The notes under the pieces are model-generated. The model searched no databases, was not told the origin of the DNA, and was given only the letters and a program-made list of their open reading frames with translations. From Verrucomicrobiota bacterium (GTDB lineage: Bacteria > Verrucomicrobiota > Verrucomicrobiia > Limisphaerales > J093), in NCBI GenBank assembly GCA_029556615.1, contig JAKQDD010000188.1, forward strand, positions 1 through 55,697: a stretch of DNA of 55,697 bases, given 5' to 3'. Below are positions 39,211 through 47,581 of the stretch, piece by piece (the stretch's first letter is position 1; every line of letters starts with the position of its first letter). The translations under genes and the position numbers were made by a program.

Positions 39211-40188
39211 CTACTTGGCGCCTTTTTTGGCCAGGACCGCGCCGCCGGTGATGCCGGCGTCATCGCCGAGTGCGGAAGCCACGATGTCGATGCCTTTGTC
39301 GGTTCCCTGCATCGCGTAGTCGTGGGCGGTCTCGACGATGATGGCGAGCATTTCCTCCTCGAGGGCGTCGATGACGCCGCCGCCGAGGACGACGACCTCG
39401 GGATTGATGAGATTGATGACATTAGCGACGGCGATGCCAATGTACTCGGCGGCCTCCTCGACGACCTTTTCGGCCAGTTTGTCGCCGCGGCGGATCGCCT
39501 TGCGGAGATCGCCGCTGCGGAGGTCGGGCAGGTCGTCCCCGACCAGGCCGGTGAGCAGCGTCTTCTGTCCCTCCTTGACTGCGGCCTGGATGCGGCGGGC
39601 TATGGCGGTTCGGGAGGCGAGGGCCTCGAAGCAGCCTTTGCTGCCGCACCCGCACTTGGGACCGCCGACCTCGAGCACCATGTGCCCGATCTCCCCGGCG
39701 GTCCGGTTGAAGCCGGAGAAGGGTTTCCCGTCGAGGATCAGCCCGGCGCCGATGCCGGTCCCGACGAAGATCCCGACCACGTGGCGCGGCTTGCCTTTGA
39801 GCTCCTTTTCATAGGCGCCGAGGGTTAGGAGATTGCAGTCGTTCTCGATGAAGACCGGCACATCGAGGAGCTTCTCGAGGTCCTTCCGGAGCGGGACATT
39901 CTCCCAGCCGAGGTTGGGGGCGAAGATCACGCGGCCTGACTCGGGGTCGCAGGCGCCGGGGGCGCCGACGCCGACGCCGCGGATGGACTTGAGATCGAGG
40001 TCGAATTCGTCAACGGCGTCGCGGATGCAGCGGGCGACGCGCTCGATGACGGCGTTGGCGCCGCGCTGGGCCTTGGTGCTCAACTTGGCGCGCGACAGGC
40101 AGTTCAGTTTGTCGTCGAACACGCCGGCGAGGATCTTGGTCCCGCCGAGGTCGGCGCCCACGAAGTAGTCCCTGGGGTTATCGCCCAT
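39211..40188 (-). CDS. ROK-family sugar kinase (glucokinase-like)
   Basis: 325 residues. Phosphate loop: FVGADLGGTKILAGVF. The ROK zinc site is intact: GEIGHMVLEVGG with the His, then CGCGSKGCFEALAS with three cysteines. The catalytic Asp is in FIENDCNLLTLG, and the ATP site includes GIFVGTGIGAGLILDG and VVVLGGGVIDAL. Family members phosphorylate glucose, fructose or N-acetyl sugars; glucokinase is the most likely guess. It overlaps the upstream thymidylate-kinase-like gene by 11 bp, an odd functional pairing. Confidence 0.92.
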   Translation of the reverse strand: MGDNPRDYFVGADLGGTKILAGVFDDKLNCLSRAKLSTKAQRGANAVIERVARCIRDAVDEFDLDLKSIRGVGVGAPGACDPESGRVIFAPNLGWENVPLRKDLEKLLDVPVFIENDCNLLTLGAYEKELKGKPRHVVGIFVGTGIGAGLILDGKPFSGFNRTAGEIGHMVLEVGGPKCGCGSKGCFEALASRTAIARRIQAAVKEGQKTLLTGLVGDDLPDLRSGDLRKAIRRGDKLAEKVVEEAAEYIGIAVANVINLINPEVVVLGGGVIDALEEEMLAIIVETAHDYAMQGTDKGIDIVASALGDDAGITGGAVLAKKGAK

Positions 40189-40960
40189 TGCCGGTGAGTA
40201 CGGACTCGATTTTGTGCTGGAGCTCCCGTCCCAGGACGTCGACGGGTCGGTTCCCGTCGACGATGGTGAAGCCGTAGATCTTCTGCAGTTCCTGGAACTG
40301 GGCGATCATGCGCTTCTGGTAATCGACGAAGCTGTCGAACATGTCGCGGGAGAGGCCGAGATCGAGTCCGCTCTCCCAGTAGTCGAGCGCGTGGTTCTTG
40401 GCGAAGTTGCGCTGGATCAGTTCCTCGGGCGACACCTGGAGGTAGAAGACGGCGTCGGGAACGAGGGCGATGCCGTAGAGGTTCCGGAGCCATTCGGCGT
40501 CCATGCCCCGTACCAGGTCGCGGGCCATGAGGGTGTAGATGTAGCGGTCGGCCAGCACCATGAAGCCGGCCTTGAGGGCCGGCAGGATGACATTCTCGAG
40601 TTGGTCGGCGAAATCGGTGGCGTAGAAGAGGCTGAGCGTCATTCGGCTCAGCACATTGCCAGCCTGGGCGCGGCTCAATTCCTCGCTGACCAGGGTGGAC
40701 CGCTTGAGGCCGACCTGGACCGTGGCGTGTCCATGGGCCTCGAGCCAGGTGACCAGGCGGCTGATTTGCGTTGATCGTCCCGAGCCGTCGGCGCCTTCCA
40801 TCACGATCAGCTTGCCGGTGAGCTGCGAGACGTCGCAGCCGGGGATGCCGTGTCCGTAGAAGCTCTTGGGGGTGGGCTTGGGCACCACGACGTGGGCGGC
40901 GGCCGGCCGGTGCGCCGGCGGCGGGACGGGGGCACGATGCGTTGCGCGGGGTTTGGCCAT
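40178..40960 (-). CDS. Thymidylate kinase-like protein with altered P-loop
   Basis: 260 residues with an N-terminal Pro/Ala-rich extension (about 45 residues), then a thymidylate-kinase fold: LIVMEGADGSGRSTQISRLV, VLADRYIYTLMARDLVRG, FYLQVSPEELIQRNF. The Walker A lysine is replaced by Arg (GADGSGRST instead of GxxGxGKS/T), while the DRY motif is kept. It is a paralogue of the next gene upstream (40967-41650), which has an intact P-loop. The Lys-to-Arg change makes normal dTMP kinase activity doubtful. It overlaps the ROK gene. Confidence 0.88.
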   Translation of the reverse strand: MAKPRATHRAPVPPPAHRPAAAHVVVPKPTPKSFYGHGIPGCDVSQLTGKLIVMEGADGSGRSTQISRLVTWLEAHGHATVQVGLKRSTLVSEELSRAQAGNVLSRMTLSLFYATDFADQLENVILPALKAGFMVLADRYIYTLMARDLVRGMDAEWLRNLYGIALVPDAVFYLQVSPEELIQRNFAKNHALDYWESGLDLGLSRDMFDSFVDYQKRMIAQFQELQKIYGFTIVDGNRPVDVLGRELQHKIESVLTGNGR

Positions 40961-40966
40961 GGGACT

Positions 40967-41650
40967 TCAGCGGTTCGGAGCCCGGTAGCCGGCGAGCGGA
41001 ATCTGATCGGCCACCACCTGGCGGAGCACCGTCTGCTGCGCCTCGACGCGCTGGTTGGCGTCGATGATCCGGAATCGGAACTCGGTGCTCATGGCCAGGT
41101 ACTGTTCCAGGAGACGGCCCTGAAAGATGCGGAAGCTCTCGTAGGGATCCTGGGAGAGCCGGAGGTCCATGCCTGCCTCGAAGTACTTGAGTTGGGGGCG
41201 GCCCTCGAGGATCCGGCGGAGGGAGACTTCGAGCTGCGCCTTGAAGAAGAACGTGAGATCCGGCAGCGCCACGAAGCTGTAGAGGCCCCGGACCCACGGG
41301 GGGGGACAACCGCGCACCACATCCCGGGCGAAGGCGGTGAAGATGTAGCGGTCGCACAGAACGAGGTAGCCCGCTCTCAACAACGGCACCAGTTGCCGCT
41401 CGTAGCGATCCGCGAAATCGGTGGCGTGGATCAGGCTGAAGGTGGTGGGGGTCAGGAGGTTGGTCTTCTTCCCCTTGCTGGTGGCGCTCTTGACCAACTC
41501 GGAGGAGTTCCACTCGCTGAAGAAGACCTTGAGTCCCTGTTGTTCGAGCCAGCGCTGGAGGAGGTAGATCTGCGTGGACTTGCCCGAGCCGTCGATGCCC
41601 TCGACGGCGACCAGTCGGCCGGGGTACCCGAGCTCGGCGAACGTCTTCAT
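40967..41650 (-). CDS. tmk: Thymidylate kinase
   Basis: 227 residues. LVAVEGIDGSGKSTQIYLLQ (intact P-loop), FSLIHATDFADRYERQLVPL, VLCDRYIFTAFARDVVRGCP (DRY), LTFFFKAQLEVSLRRILEGR and a C-terminal helix. The family makes dTDP from dTMP. Its 6-bp spacing to the paralogue downstream indicates tandem duplication within one operon. It is the first gene of the minus-strand tmk-tmk2-ROK unit and is divergent from mraZ. Confidence 0.9.
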   Translation of the reverse strand: MKTFAELGYPGRLVAVEGIDGSGKSTQIYLLQRWLEQQGLKVFFSEWNSSELVKSATSKGKKTNLLTPTTFSLIHATDFADRYERQLVPLLRAGYLVLCDRYIFTAFARDVVRGCPPPWVRGLYSFVALPDLTFFFKAQLEVSLRRILEGRPQLKYFEAGMDLRLSQDPYESFRIFQGRLLEQYLAMSTEFRFRIIDANQRVEAQQTVLRQVVADQIPLAGYRAPNR

Positions 41651-41766
41651 CGGCTGAGGAACTACGCTAAGGCGCCGGGGCGGGAAGACAACCCTTTTCG
41701 ATGTGAATAACTCGGTTCCGGAGAGAAGAAACGCCCGGGACCGGTGGACAACTGGTTCTCCCGTTT

Positions 41767-41826
41767 GGGGATGAATGGGTTTAAATTAGGAGCGGTCAGG
41801 GTTTTTCGGGGATGAACGGGGATGAG
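41767..41826 (+). promoter_or_regulatory. GGGGATGA repeats at the mraZ start (MraZ operator candidate)
   Basis: GGGGATGAA occurs at 41767-41775 and 41808-41816, and GGGGATGAG at 41818-41826. The last two are 10 bp apart and the first two 41 bp, so all lie on one face of the helix. MraZ proteins repress their own operons by binding short G-rich direct repeats near the start, so this is a plausible operator. The third copy overlaps the ATG at 41822. Confidence 0.4.
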
Positions 41827-42313
41827 CCCGGACCGTGTGGCGATGACAACGAACCTGAGCGTACCCGGGGCTCCCGCAATGTACTGCGGGCGCTTTCGGC
41901 ATGTTTTGGATCGGAGCCATCGGCTTTCCTTACCCTCCAGGTGGCGCGCACCTGGTTCACCCAACACGTTCTATATAATCCAATGGCCGATCGGTGTCGA
42001 TCGTCATTTGCTGGTTTTGCCTCCGGAGCGATGGGGCGACATGGTTGGGAATCTCCGGAAGCACTCGCTGTCGGACCCGGGGACGACGGCGTTGTTGCGG
42101 CAGATTGGGTCGACGCATTCTTACGAGAGCCTGGACAAGGTGGGTCGGCTGCCCTTGACCGAGCCGCTCGTGGGGGGCGCGGGATTGGAGGATGAAGTCC
42201 TGTTGATCGGGATGCTGGATCGCTTTGAGATCTGGAGTCCCGGGCGCTATGCGGAGGTCGAGGAGGAGAACCGGAAACTGGCGGCGGAAGCGTTTCAACG
42301 AATCACGTTATGA
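41822..42313 (+). CDS. mraZ: Transcriptional regulator MraZ
   Basis: 163 residues from ATG 41822; ATGs at 41843 and 41879 are alternatives, and the last begins exactly at the conserved MYCGRFRHVLDRSHRLSLPS. Two SpoVT-AbrB half-domains: residues about 20-70, and about 100-150 with SYESLDKVGRLPLTEPLVGG and EVLLIGMLDRFEIW. MraZ binds DNA at the head of division/cell-wall clusters. Here it overlaps ftsL by 4 bp, without the usual rsmH between. Confidence 0.92.
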   Translation: MSPDRVAMTTNLSVPGAPAMYCGRFRHVLDRSHRLSLPSRWRAPGSPNTFYIIQWPIGVDRHLLVLPPERWGDMVGNLRKHSLSDPGTTALLRQIGSTHSYESLDKVGRLPLTEPLVGGAGLEDEVLLIGMLDRFEIWSPGRYAEVEEENRKLAAEAFQRITL

Positions 42314-42768
42314 GTGCCTCATCGATCCTGGTGTTGAATCCGGAGCTGTGTGTTCGTGTGCCGGACGGGAATCCGTATCGACTGAATCGTAAATGGCGGC
42401 CTTTGCCGGGGGCGACGACGAGGGCGGTGGCGTCCATGGCGGACCCGGTGGCGTGGGTGCCGGGTTCGAGTCCGGCGCGTTCGTCGGCGTCGTGGGGGAG
42501 GGCAGGCCGATGGGTGGCGTGGAGTTCGGCGGTCCTGCTCTGTGCCGTGGTCGCGGGTGGGGTGATCGCGCTCGATCGGGTGCAGCACCAGCGGGTGGCC
42601 TATCGGATGTCCATGCAACTGCGGCAGGCAGAACAACGCAACCGCGAGCTGGCGATGGTGAATCGCGCCATGAACGGGATGCTGGCCCTGCAGGCGGGTC
42701 GGGGGCAAGCCGGGATGCTGCAGGCCTCGGCGGCGCGCCCGCGGGTGCGGACGCCGGGCCGGATCTGA
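42310..42768 (+). CDS. ftsL: FtsL-like division protein
   Basis: 152 residues, start overlapping mraZ by ATGA. There is a long N-terminal cytoplasmic part (about 65 residues, RLNRKWRPLPGATT), one membrane helix (WVAWSSAVLLCAVVAGGVIA) and a short periplasmic coiled coil (MSMQLRQAEQRNRELAMVNR), ending Arg-rich. Size, topology and position directly before the transpeptidase gene identify it as FtsL-like; sequence alone would not. FtsL recruits FtsW/FtsI to the septum. Confidence 0.72.
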   Translation: MSASSILVLNPELCVRVPDGNPYRLNRKWRPLPGATTRAVASMADPVAWVPGSSPARSSASWGRAGRWVAWSSAVLLCAVVAGGVIALDRVQHQRVAYRMSMQLRQAEQRNRELAMVNRAMNGMLALQAGRGQAGMLQASAARPRVRTPGRI

Positions 42769-42805
42769 GGGCCGAAGCGGATTCCTGGAACCAACGGAGG
42801 CGGCT

Positions 42806-44659
42806 ATGGTCGATCCGAATTTTCTCCTGCGGATGGGAGGGTTGGTGGCGCTGGTGGCGGGGGCTTTTGTGGCGTTGGAATGCCGGCTGGCGAAGACACA
42901 GCTCGTGGACGGCGACGTCCTGCGGGCGAAGGCGGAGCGGTATACGAAGACCCGGCGGTTTGCCGAACCATGGCGTGGGGAGATTCGGGATCGGGCGGGG
43001 GTTCCGGTGGCGGTGAGCATGCCCGTGAAGACCGTTTACGCCGATCTCTCAGTTTGTGCCTCGCGGATTGAACCGGTGAGCGCAGTGCTGGCGCCGCACC
43101 TGGGTTTGCCGGCTTCGGCGGTGGCGGGGATGCTGCGCGCTCCTTTGGCGGTGGCGGCGGGCTCGAAGGGGGGGCAGCGCGCCCGCTCGGTGGTATTGCG
43201 GCGGCAGGTGTCGTTGCCGGAGTGGGATGCGCTGACCAATGCTCTGGCGCAGGCGACCTTCGAGTTTCCGCAATCCCGGCGGACACGGCGGGAGGAAGCG
43301 GCGCTGGCGCGCGTGAGGCGGCGGGTGGTGTATGGCGAGGACGACCAGATTCGCGTCTATCCTTTCACGAACCTGTGCAGCACGGTGCTGGGTTTCCCGC
43401 GGCGGCGGGAGGGGGGTGTGGGATGGGAGGGCGCCTGTGGTGTCGAGCGCGCCTTCGACCGGCAGCTGACGGGGCAGCGGGGGATTTGCGTTTCGGAGAA
43501 GGACGCCGGGGGTGCGGAGCTGCCGTTCCGTCGGGTTCAGAATACGCCATCGGTGGACGGCAACCACGTGGTATTGACCCTTGACACGCGGCTGCAGCAG
43601 GTGGCCGAGCGGATTCTGGGGGAGGCGGTGGCCGAGCGCCGGCCGCGAAGCGCGAGCATCCTCGCGATCGTGCCGCAGACCGGGGAGATCCTGGTTTGGG
43701 CGAGCTGGCCGCAACCGAGTCTGTTGGCTCCGGGGTGGGGGCCATCGGACATTTGGTTCAACCATGCGTTGGGTGACCGGCTCGAACCCGGGTCGACCTT
43801 CAAGATCGTGACCCTGGCGGCGGCGTTGAACGAGGGGATAGCGACGCTGAACCGGCTGTTGGACTGCGAGCACGGGCATTTCGTCTACCGCGGGGTGCAC
43901 CTGCGGGACAGCCATCCCTACGGCACGCTGACGGTGCTGGTGGCTTTCATGAAGTCGTCGAACATCGCGTTTGCGAAGCTGGCGATCGAGCTTGGACCGG
44001 AGCGGATGTATCGCTACATCACCGGGTTTGGGGTTGGCCAGTTGACGGGGCTGGGGTTGCCGGGTGAGACGGCGGGCTGGGTGCCGCCGCCGGCGGAGTG
44101 GACGGATCACACGAAGACCCGGGCCGGGATCGGGCAGGGGGTTGCCCTCAGTCAGTTGCAGCTCACGCTGATTGCTGCCGCCATTGCCAACGACGGCTGT
44201 TTGGTTCCGCCGCGATTGGTGCGTGGCGTTGAATCGCCTGCGGGAGGGATTGTCGAACGGTTTCCGGCGCGTCCTGGTCGGCAGGTGATCCGGCCGGAGG
44301 TGGCCCGGGCCGTGCAGGTTGCGATGGAAGGCGTCGCGAGCGCGCAGGGCACGGGATCGAGAGCCGTGCTGCCCGACCACCGGTCGCTGGGCAAGACGGG
44401 TACGGCGGCGAAGTCGAACAAGGAGGGGTACATCCGGGGGGCATATACGGCCTGGTACGTGGGCTGTTTTCCAGCGTCGCGTCCGCAGGTGGTGATCTCG
44501 GTGGTGTTCGACGAGCCGAGTCAGGGGTATTATGGCGGCGACGTGTGCGCCCCGGTGTTTCGGGAGCTGGCGGCTGCGATGGCGCCGGTTCTCGGGATTG
44601 CTCCGGACAAGGGCGTCACGGTGGCGTCGGCGTCGCGCAATCCGGGGAGGACGCGATGA
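42806..44659 (+). CDS. ftsI: Penicillin-binding protein 3 (septal transpeptidase FtsI)
   Basis: 617 residues with GGAGG upstream. An N-terminal helix (residues 8-26), a pedestal domain with GEIRDRAGVPVAVSMPVKTV, then the transpeptidase domain: RLEPGSTFKIVTLAAALNEG (SxxK serine), AFMKSSNIAFAKLAIELGPE (SxN) and SLGKTGTAAKSNKEGY (KTG). It crosslinks septal peptidoglycan and works with FtsW, whose gene overlaps its stop by 4 bp (44656-44659). The 37 bp before its start hold no gene. Confidence 0.95.
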   Translation: MVDPNFLLRMGGLVALVAGAFVALECRLAKTQLVDGDVLRAKAERYTKTRRFAEPWRGEIRDRAGVPVAVSMPVKTVYADLSVCASRIEPVSAVLAPHLGLPASAVAGMLRAPLAVAAGSKGGQRARSVVLRRQVSLPEWDALTNALAQATFEFPQSRRTRREEAALARVRRRVVYGEDDQIRVYPFTNLCSTVLGFPRRREGGVGWEGACGVERAFDRQLTGQRGICVSEKDAGGAELPFRRVQNTPSVDGNHVVLTLDTRLQQVAERILGEAVAERRPRSASILAIVPQTGEILVWASWPQPSLLAPGWGPSDIWFNHALGDRLEPGSTFKIVTLAAALNEGIATLNRLLDCEHGHFVYRGVHLRDSHPYGTLTVLVAFMKSSNIAFAKLAIELGPERMYRYITGFGVGQLTGLGLPGETAGWVPPPAEWTDHTKTRAGIGQGVALSQLQLTLIAAAIANDGCLVPPRLVRGVESPAGGIVERFPARPGRQVIRPEVARAVQVAMEGVASAQGTGSRAVLPDHRSLGKTGTAAKSNKEGYIRGAYTAWYVGCFPASRPQVVISVVFDEPSQGYYGGDVCAPVFRELAAAMAPVLGIAPDKGVTVASASRNPGRTR

Positions 44660-45948
44660 AGGCGGAGTCCGTGGCGATGGCGTGTGCGGTGGGGGCGTTG
44701 TTGACGGTGGGCGTGGTGATGATCGACAGCGCGACGGTGACGCAATGGGAGGCGGCGCGGTGGAGGGCGCACCTGCTCTGGCTTGGCTGCGGGCTGGCGG
44801 CGGGCGTGGGGGCCACCTTGATCCCCTACCGCTGGCTGAAGGACCCGCGGGTCCATCGGCTCCTGCTGGGAGCGGCCGTGCTGCTGCTCGTCGCAGTCCT
44901 GATCCCCGGCGTGGGGGAGAAAGTCAACGGCGAGCGGCGGTGGTTTCGGTTTGGCGGGCAACCTTCGGAGCTGGCCAAGCTGATCCTCCCACTGTGGGTG
45001 GCGGCCTACGCGGCGGCACGGGCCGGGTGTCTGCGGAGTTTTCGGGCTGGTTTTCTGAAGCCGATGGCGGTGATCGGGCTGGTGGCGGGACTGGTGTTTG
45101 TCGAGCAGGACTGGGGGACGGCCCTGTTGCTGGCGGGGACGGGCACCGTGATGCTGCTGGTGGCGGGGACGCGGTTGGTGTTTGTCCTGCCTTTGGTGCC
45201 GCTGGGGGCGGCGGTGCTGGCGTTGCTGGTGAAGCTCGATCCCGGCCGGAAGCTCCGGCTCCTTTGCTTCTGGGATCTCGAGAAGTACGCAGATGGTCCC
45301 GGTTGGCAACAGTGGCATTCCTTGCTGTCGCTGGGCGTGGGGGGGCTGTGGGGGAGCCGGGTCGGGGGGGGCAGCCACAAGTTCGGCTTTGTCCCGGAGC
45401 AGCAGACGGACTTCGTTTTCTCCCTGATTGGCGAGGAGCTTGGGTTTGTCGGGACTTCGTTCGTATTGGCGATGTACGCAACGATCTTCGCTTGTGGAAT
45501 GCGGATGGTGTGGCGGGTGGCGGATCCGTTTGCCCGTCTGCTGGTCGGCGGGTTGACGACCCTGATCACCTTGCAGGCTCTGGTGAATATTGGGGTGGCG
45601 ACGGCGAGCCTGCCGAACAAGGGCATACCGCTGCCGTTTGTCAGCTACGGGGGATCGGACATGGTGTGTCTGCTGGCGGCGGTGGGAATGGTCCTGGGCG
45701 TGGCGCGGCAGGCACCCAGAGTTCCCGAGGCCGAGCGGGTTGTCGAGGCGCCCGATCCGGTCGCCCAAGCCCACCGGGCGCGGCTGGCGCTGGTGGCGGA
45801 GACGCGTCGTTGGCGGCCGTCGTGGCGGCGCTGGCTGGGGTGTCGCCGGGTGAGCCCGGCGCATGCGGCTCCGGCCCCGCTCCGACCGTATCAGCGGGCG
45901 CCCCGGCGGGGGGGCGGGGTGGCGATCCGGTGCGGGGAGTCCGGGTGA
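44656..45948 (+). CDS. ftsW: SEDS glycosyltransferase FtsW
   Basis: 430 residues from ATG 44656. About ten helices with SEDS signatures: GERRWFRFGGQPSELAKLIL, GLVFVEQDWGTALLLAGTGT, ADGPGWQQWHSLLSLGVGGL, EQQTDFVFSLIGEELGFVGT and SLPNKGIPLPFVSYGGSDMV. It polymerises glycan strands at the septum with FtsI. An unusually long basic C-terminal tail (about 75 residues after the last helix) overlaps the convergent epimerase gene by 58 bp. The cluster ends here; no murG, murC or ddl follows. Confidence 0.94.
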   Translation: MKAESVAMACAVGALLTVGVVMIDSATVTQWEAARWRAHLLWLGCGLAAGVGATLIPYRWLKDPRVHRLLLGAAVLLLVAVLIPGVGEKVNGERRWFRFGGQPSELAKLILPLWVAAYAAARAGCLRSFRAGFLKPMAVIGLVAGLVFVEQDWGTALLLAGTGTVMLLVAGTRLVFVLPLVPLGAAVLALLVKLDPGRKLRLLCFWDLEKYADGPGWQQWHSLLSLGVGGLWGSRVGGGSHKFGFVPEQQTDFVFSLIGEELGFVGTSFVLAMYATIFACGMRMVWRVADPFARLLVGGLTTLITLQALVNIGVATASLPNKGIPLPFVSYGGSDMVCLLAAVGMVLGVARQAPRVPEAERVVEAPDPVAQAHRARLALVAETRRWRPSWRRWLGCRRVSPAHAAPAPLRPYQRAPRRGGGVAIRCGESG

Positions 45949-47231
45949 AATGCCTGGATGAACTTCACGAGGGCGCGGAGGTCGTGGTAATTGGCCTTCC
46001 AGAGGTGGGCTTTGCTGGTGCTCACGGGACGGCCGTCGGCGGCAACGGTGTCGAGCCAGATGCCGTCCGCGGCCTGGATTTGGTGGTCAACGAGGAACTG
46101 AACGAGTCGGTCGAGAGTTGCTTCGAGAGGGGGGGTGTATTGGTGACGCAACCGATCGTTGAGAGCCGCCATCATTTCCGCCTGGGCCCACCAGACTTTG
46201 GCGGTGTCGGTGGCCGGTCGATCGTCATAGCCGCGATTGTAGAGACCGCCGCGTTCGTGGTCGGTTCCGAATTGGAGCGCGTGATCGAGGATGGCGTCGA
46301 AGTGCCGCCAGGCTGGTTTTCGGCCCAGGACCTGCTGGGCGCGGACCATGAGCCAGGCGAACTCGACGTTATGGCCGTAGGATAGGCCGGCGCTCTGGGG
46401 ATCCTCGACCCGGCCCCAGTCGGGTTTCCGGTGGAACTGCGCGTTGCCGGCTTTCCTGGGGTAGAACCACTGTTGATTCACGCGGAGGGCTTCCGCGAGA
46501 GAGCGACGGACGGCGGGATCCCGTGAGACCTCGAAGAGCTCAGCCAGGGCCTCCATCCAGTGCAGATGGGCATTGGCGCTCTTGAGTCCTGCGCGTTCGA
46601 CCTCGATCCGGGCGTCCTGCTGGTGGATGAGCGTCCAATCCCGCTCGAAGTGCTCGCCCCAGCCGCCGTGCTTGGGGTCGTGGGCCGCCTGCTGGAGCAG
46701 GCGGTAAAGGTCCATGGCATGGGCGAGGGCCTGCGGATCGCCGGAGGCCCGGTGGTATTCGACGAGGGCGTAGACGACGAAGGCTTCCCCGTACAGGTAT
46801 TTGCGATCATTGACGGGGTTGCCCTCGAGGTCTGTTTTCCAGAAGTACCCGCCCCGCTCGCGGTCCAGGAAGCGGTGGATGAGGAATTCATAACCCTGGC
46901 GTGCGGCCTTCAGGTAATCGCGGCGGGGGTCGCGGTATCCGTGGAGGTGAGCGTGTGCGAAGCCCCAGACCATGCGGGCTTGGCTAACGACCTGCTTCTC
47001 GGTGGCGGGAGGCACCTTCCGGGCGGCGTCGTCGGCGAGTCGGTATCCGCCCCATTGCCAGTCGACGGTGGTGTCGTACCAGTAGGGCAGAACGCGATCC
47101 TCGAGTTGTCGTTTGAAGTCGACGGCCCGGGCGGCGAGGTCGGCGGCGTGCGGTCCCGGCAGGAGCCGGAGCATGGCGATCCCGATTCCGAGCGAGGCGC
47201 ATCTCGCCAGACTCGCCATCCTCCAGCGCAT
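45891..47231 (-). CDS. N-acylglucosamine 2-epimerase/cellobiose 2-epimerase family protein
   Basis: About 446 residues from ATG 47231 (47288 is also possible). The N-terminus MRWRMASLARCASLGIGIAM is hydrophobic and may be a signal peptide. The (alpha/alpha)6-barrel motifs are visible: SQARMVWGFAHAHLHGYRDP, GGYFWKTDLEGNPVNDRKYL, RAGLKSANAHLHWMEALAEL, SYGHNVEFAWLMVRAQQVLG and AKVWWAQAEMMAALNDRLRH, including the conserved His residues used for epimerisation. It probably epimerises GlcNAc, mannose or a disaccharide at C2. The 3' end overlaps ftsW tail-to-tail by 58 bp. Confidence 0.9.
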   Translation of the reverse strand: MRWRMASLARCASLGIGIAMLRLLPGPHAADLAARAVDFKRQLEDRVLPYWYDTTVDWQWGGYRLADDAARKVPPATEKQVVSQARMVWGFAHAHLHGYRDPRRDYLKAARQGYEFLIHRFLDRERGGYFWKTDLEGNPVNDRKYLYGEAFVVYALVEYHRASGDPQALAHAMDLYRLLQQAAHDPKHGGWGEHFERDWTLIHQQDARIEVERAGLKSANAHLHWMEALAELFEVSRDPAVRRSLAEALRVNQQWFYPRKAGNAQFHRKPDWGRVEDPQSAGLSYGHNVEFAWLMVRAQQVLGRKPAWRHFDAILDHALQFGTDHERGGLYNRGYDDRPATDTAKVWWAQAEMMAALNDRLRHQYTPPLEATLDRLVQFLVDHQIQAADGIWLDTVAADGRPVSTSKAHLWKANYHDLRALVKFIQAFHPDSPHRIATPPPRRGAR

Positions 47232-47581
47232 GCGCGCTGACCTGACCGGGCTGCAGCCGGTGTCGGGTTTCGCAGGTTTCCGAAGCATGATCCGAGAGTT
47301 TCAGAGAGGCTGGAGACTCGCAATGGGATTCGACGGGGGCCCAAATCCGCGCGTCAGCGTCCCTTGCGGCTCAACCTTCTGGACTGGACCAGGCGCCTTG
47401 CGCCGCCCAGTCCGGGGTTTTCGCGGATTTGGAAGCCCGCCCCCGGGCGGGCCCATCCCCTCCCCGGAGCCGACACCACACGCGCCGATCAAGGCCAAGA
47501 CCCACCAGGAGCCGACGGCCCACGTTCGCGCCGCAGGCGTTAGGCGAGGATCCGGGACGGGGGCTGCACCGGAGCGTGTGA
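47232..47581 (-). repeat. Family-3 repeat, reverse copy, in a gene-free gap
   Basis: The family-3 copy covers 47341-47556: CCAAATCCGCGCG, then CCCAGTCCGGGGTTTTCGCG, a GC hairpin, GGAGCCGACACCACACGCGC and CGCCGCAGGCGTTAGGCGAG ending at GATCC. It is the reverse complement of the copy at 14925-15180. Nothing else is supported in this gap. Confidence 0.75.

Noticed and set aside
44532..46385. A 617-codon plus-strand frame inside ftsI and ftsW in a different phase.
   Set aside because: ftsI and ftsW carry all family motifs in their own frames; this frame is Gly/Arg-rich and unrecognisable.
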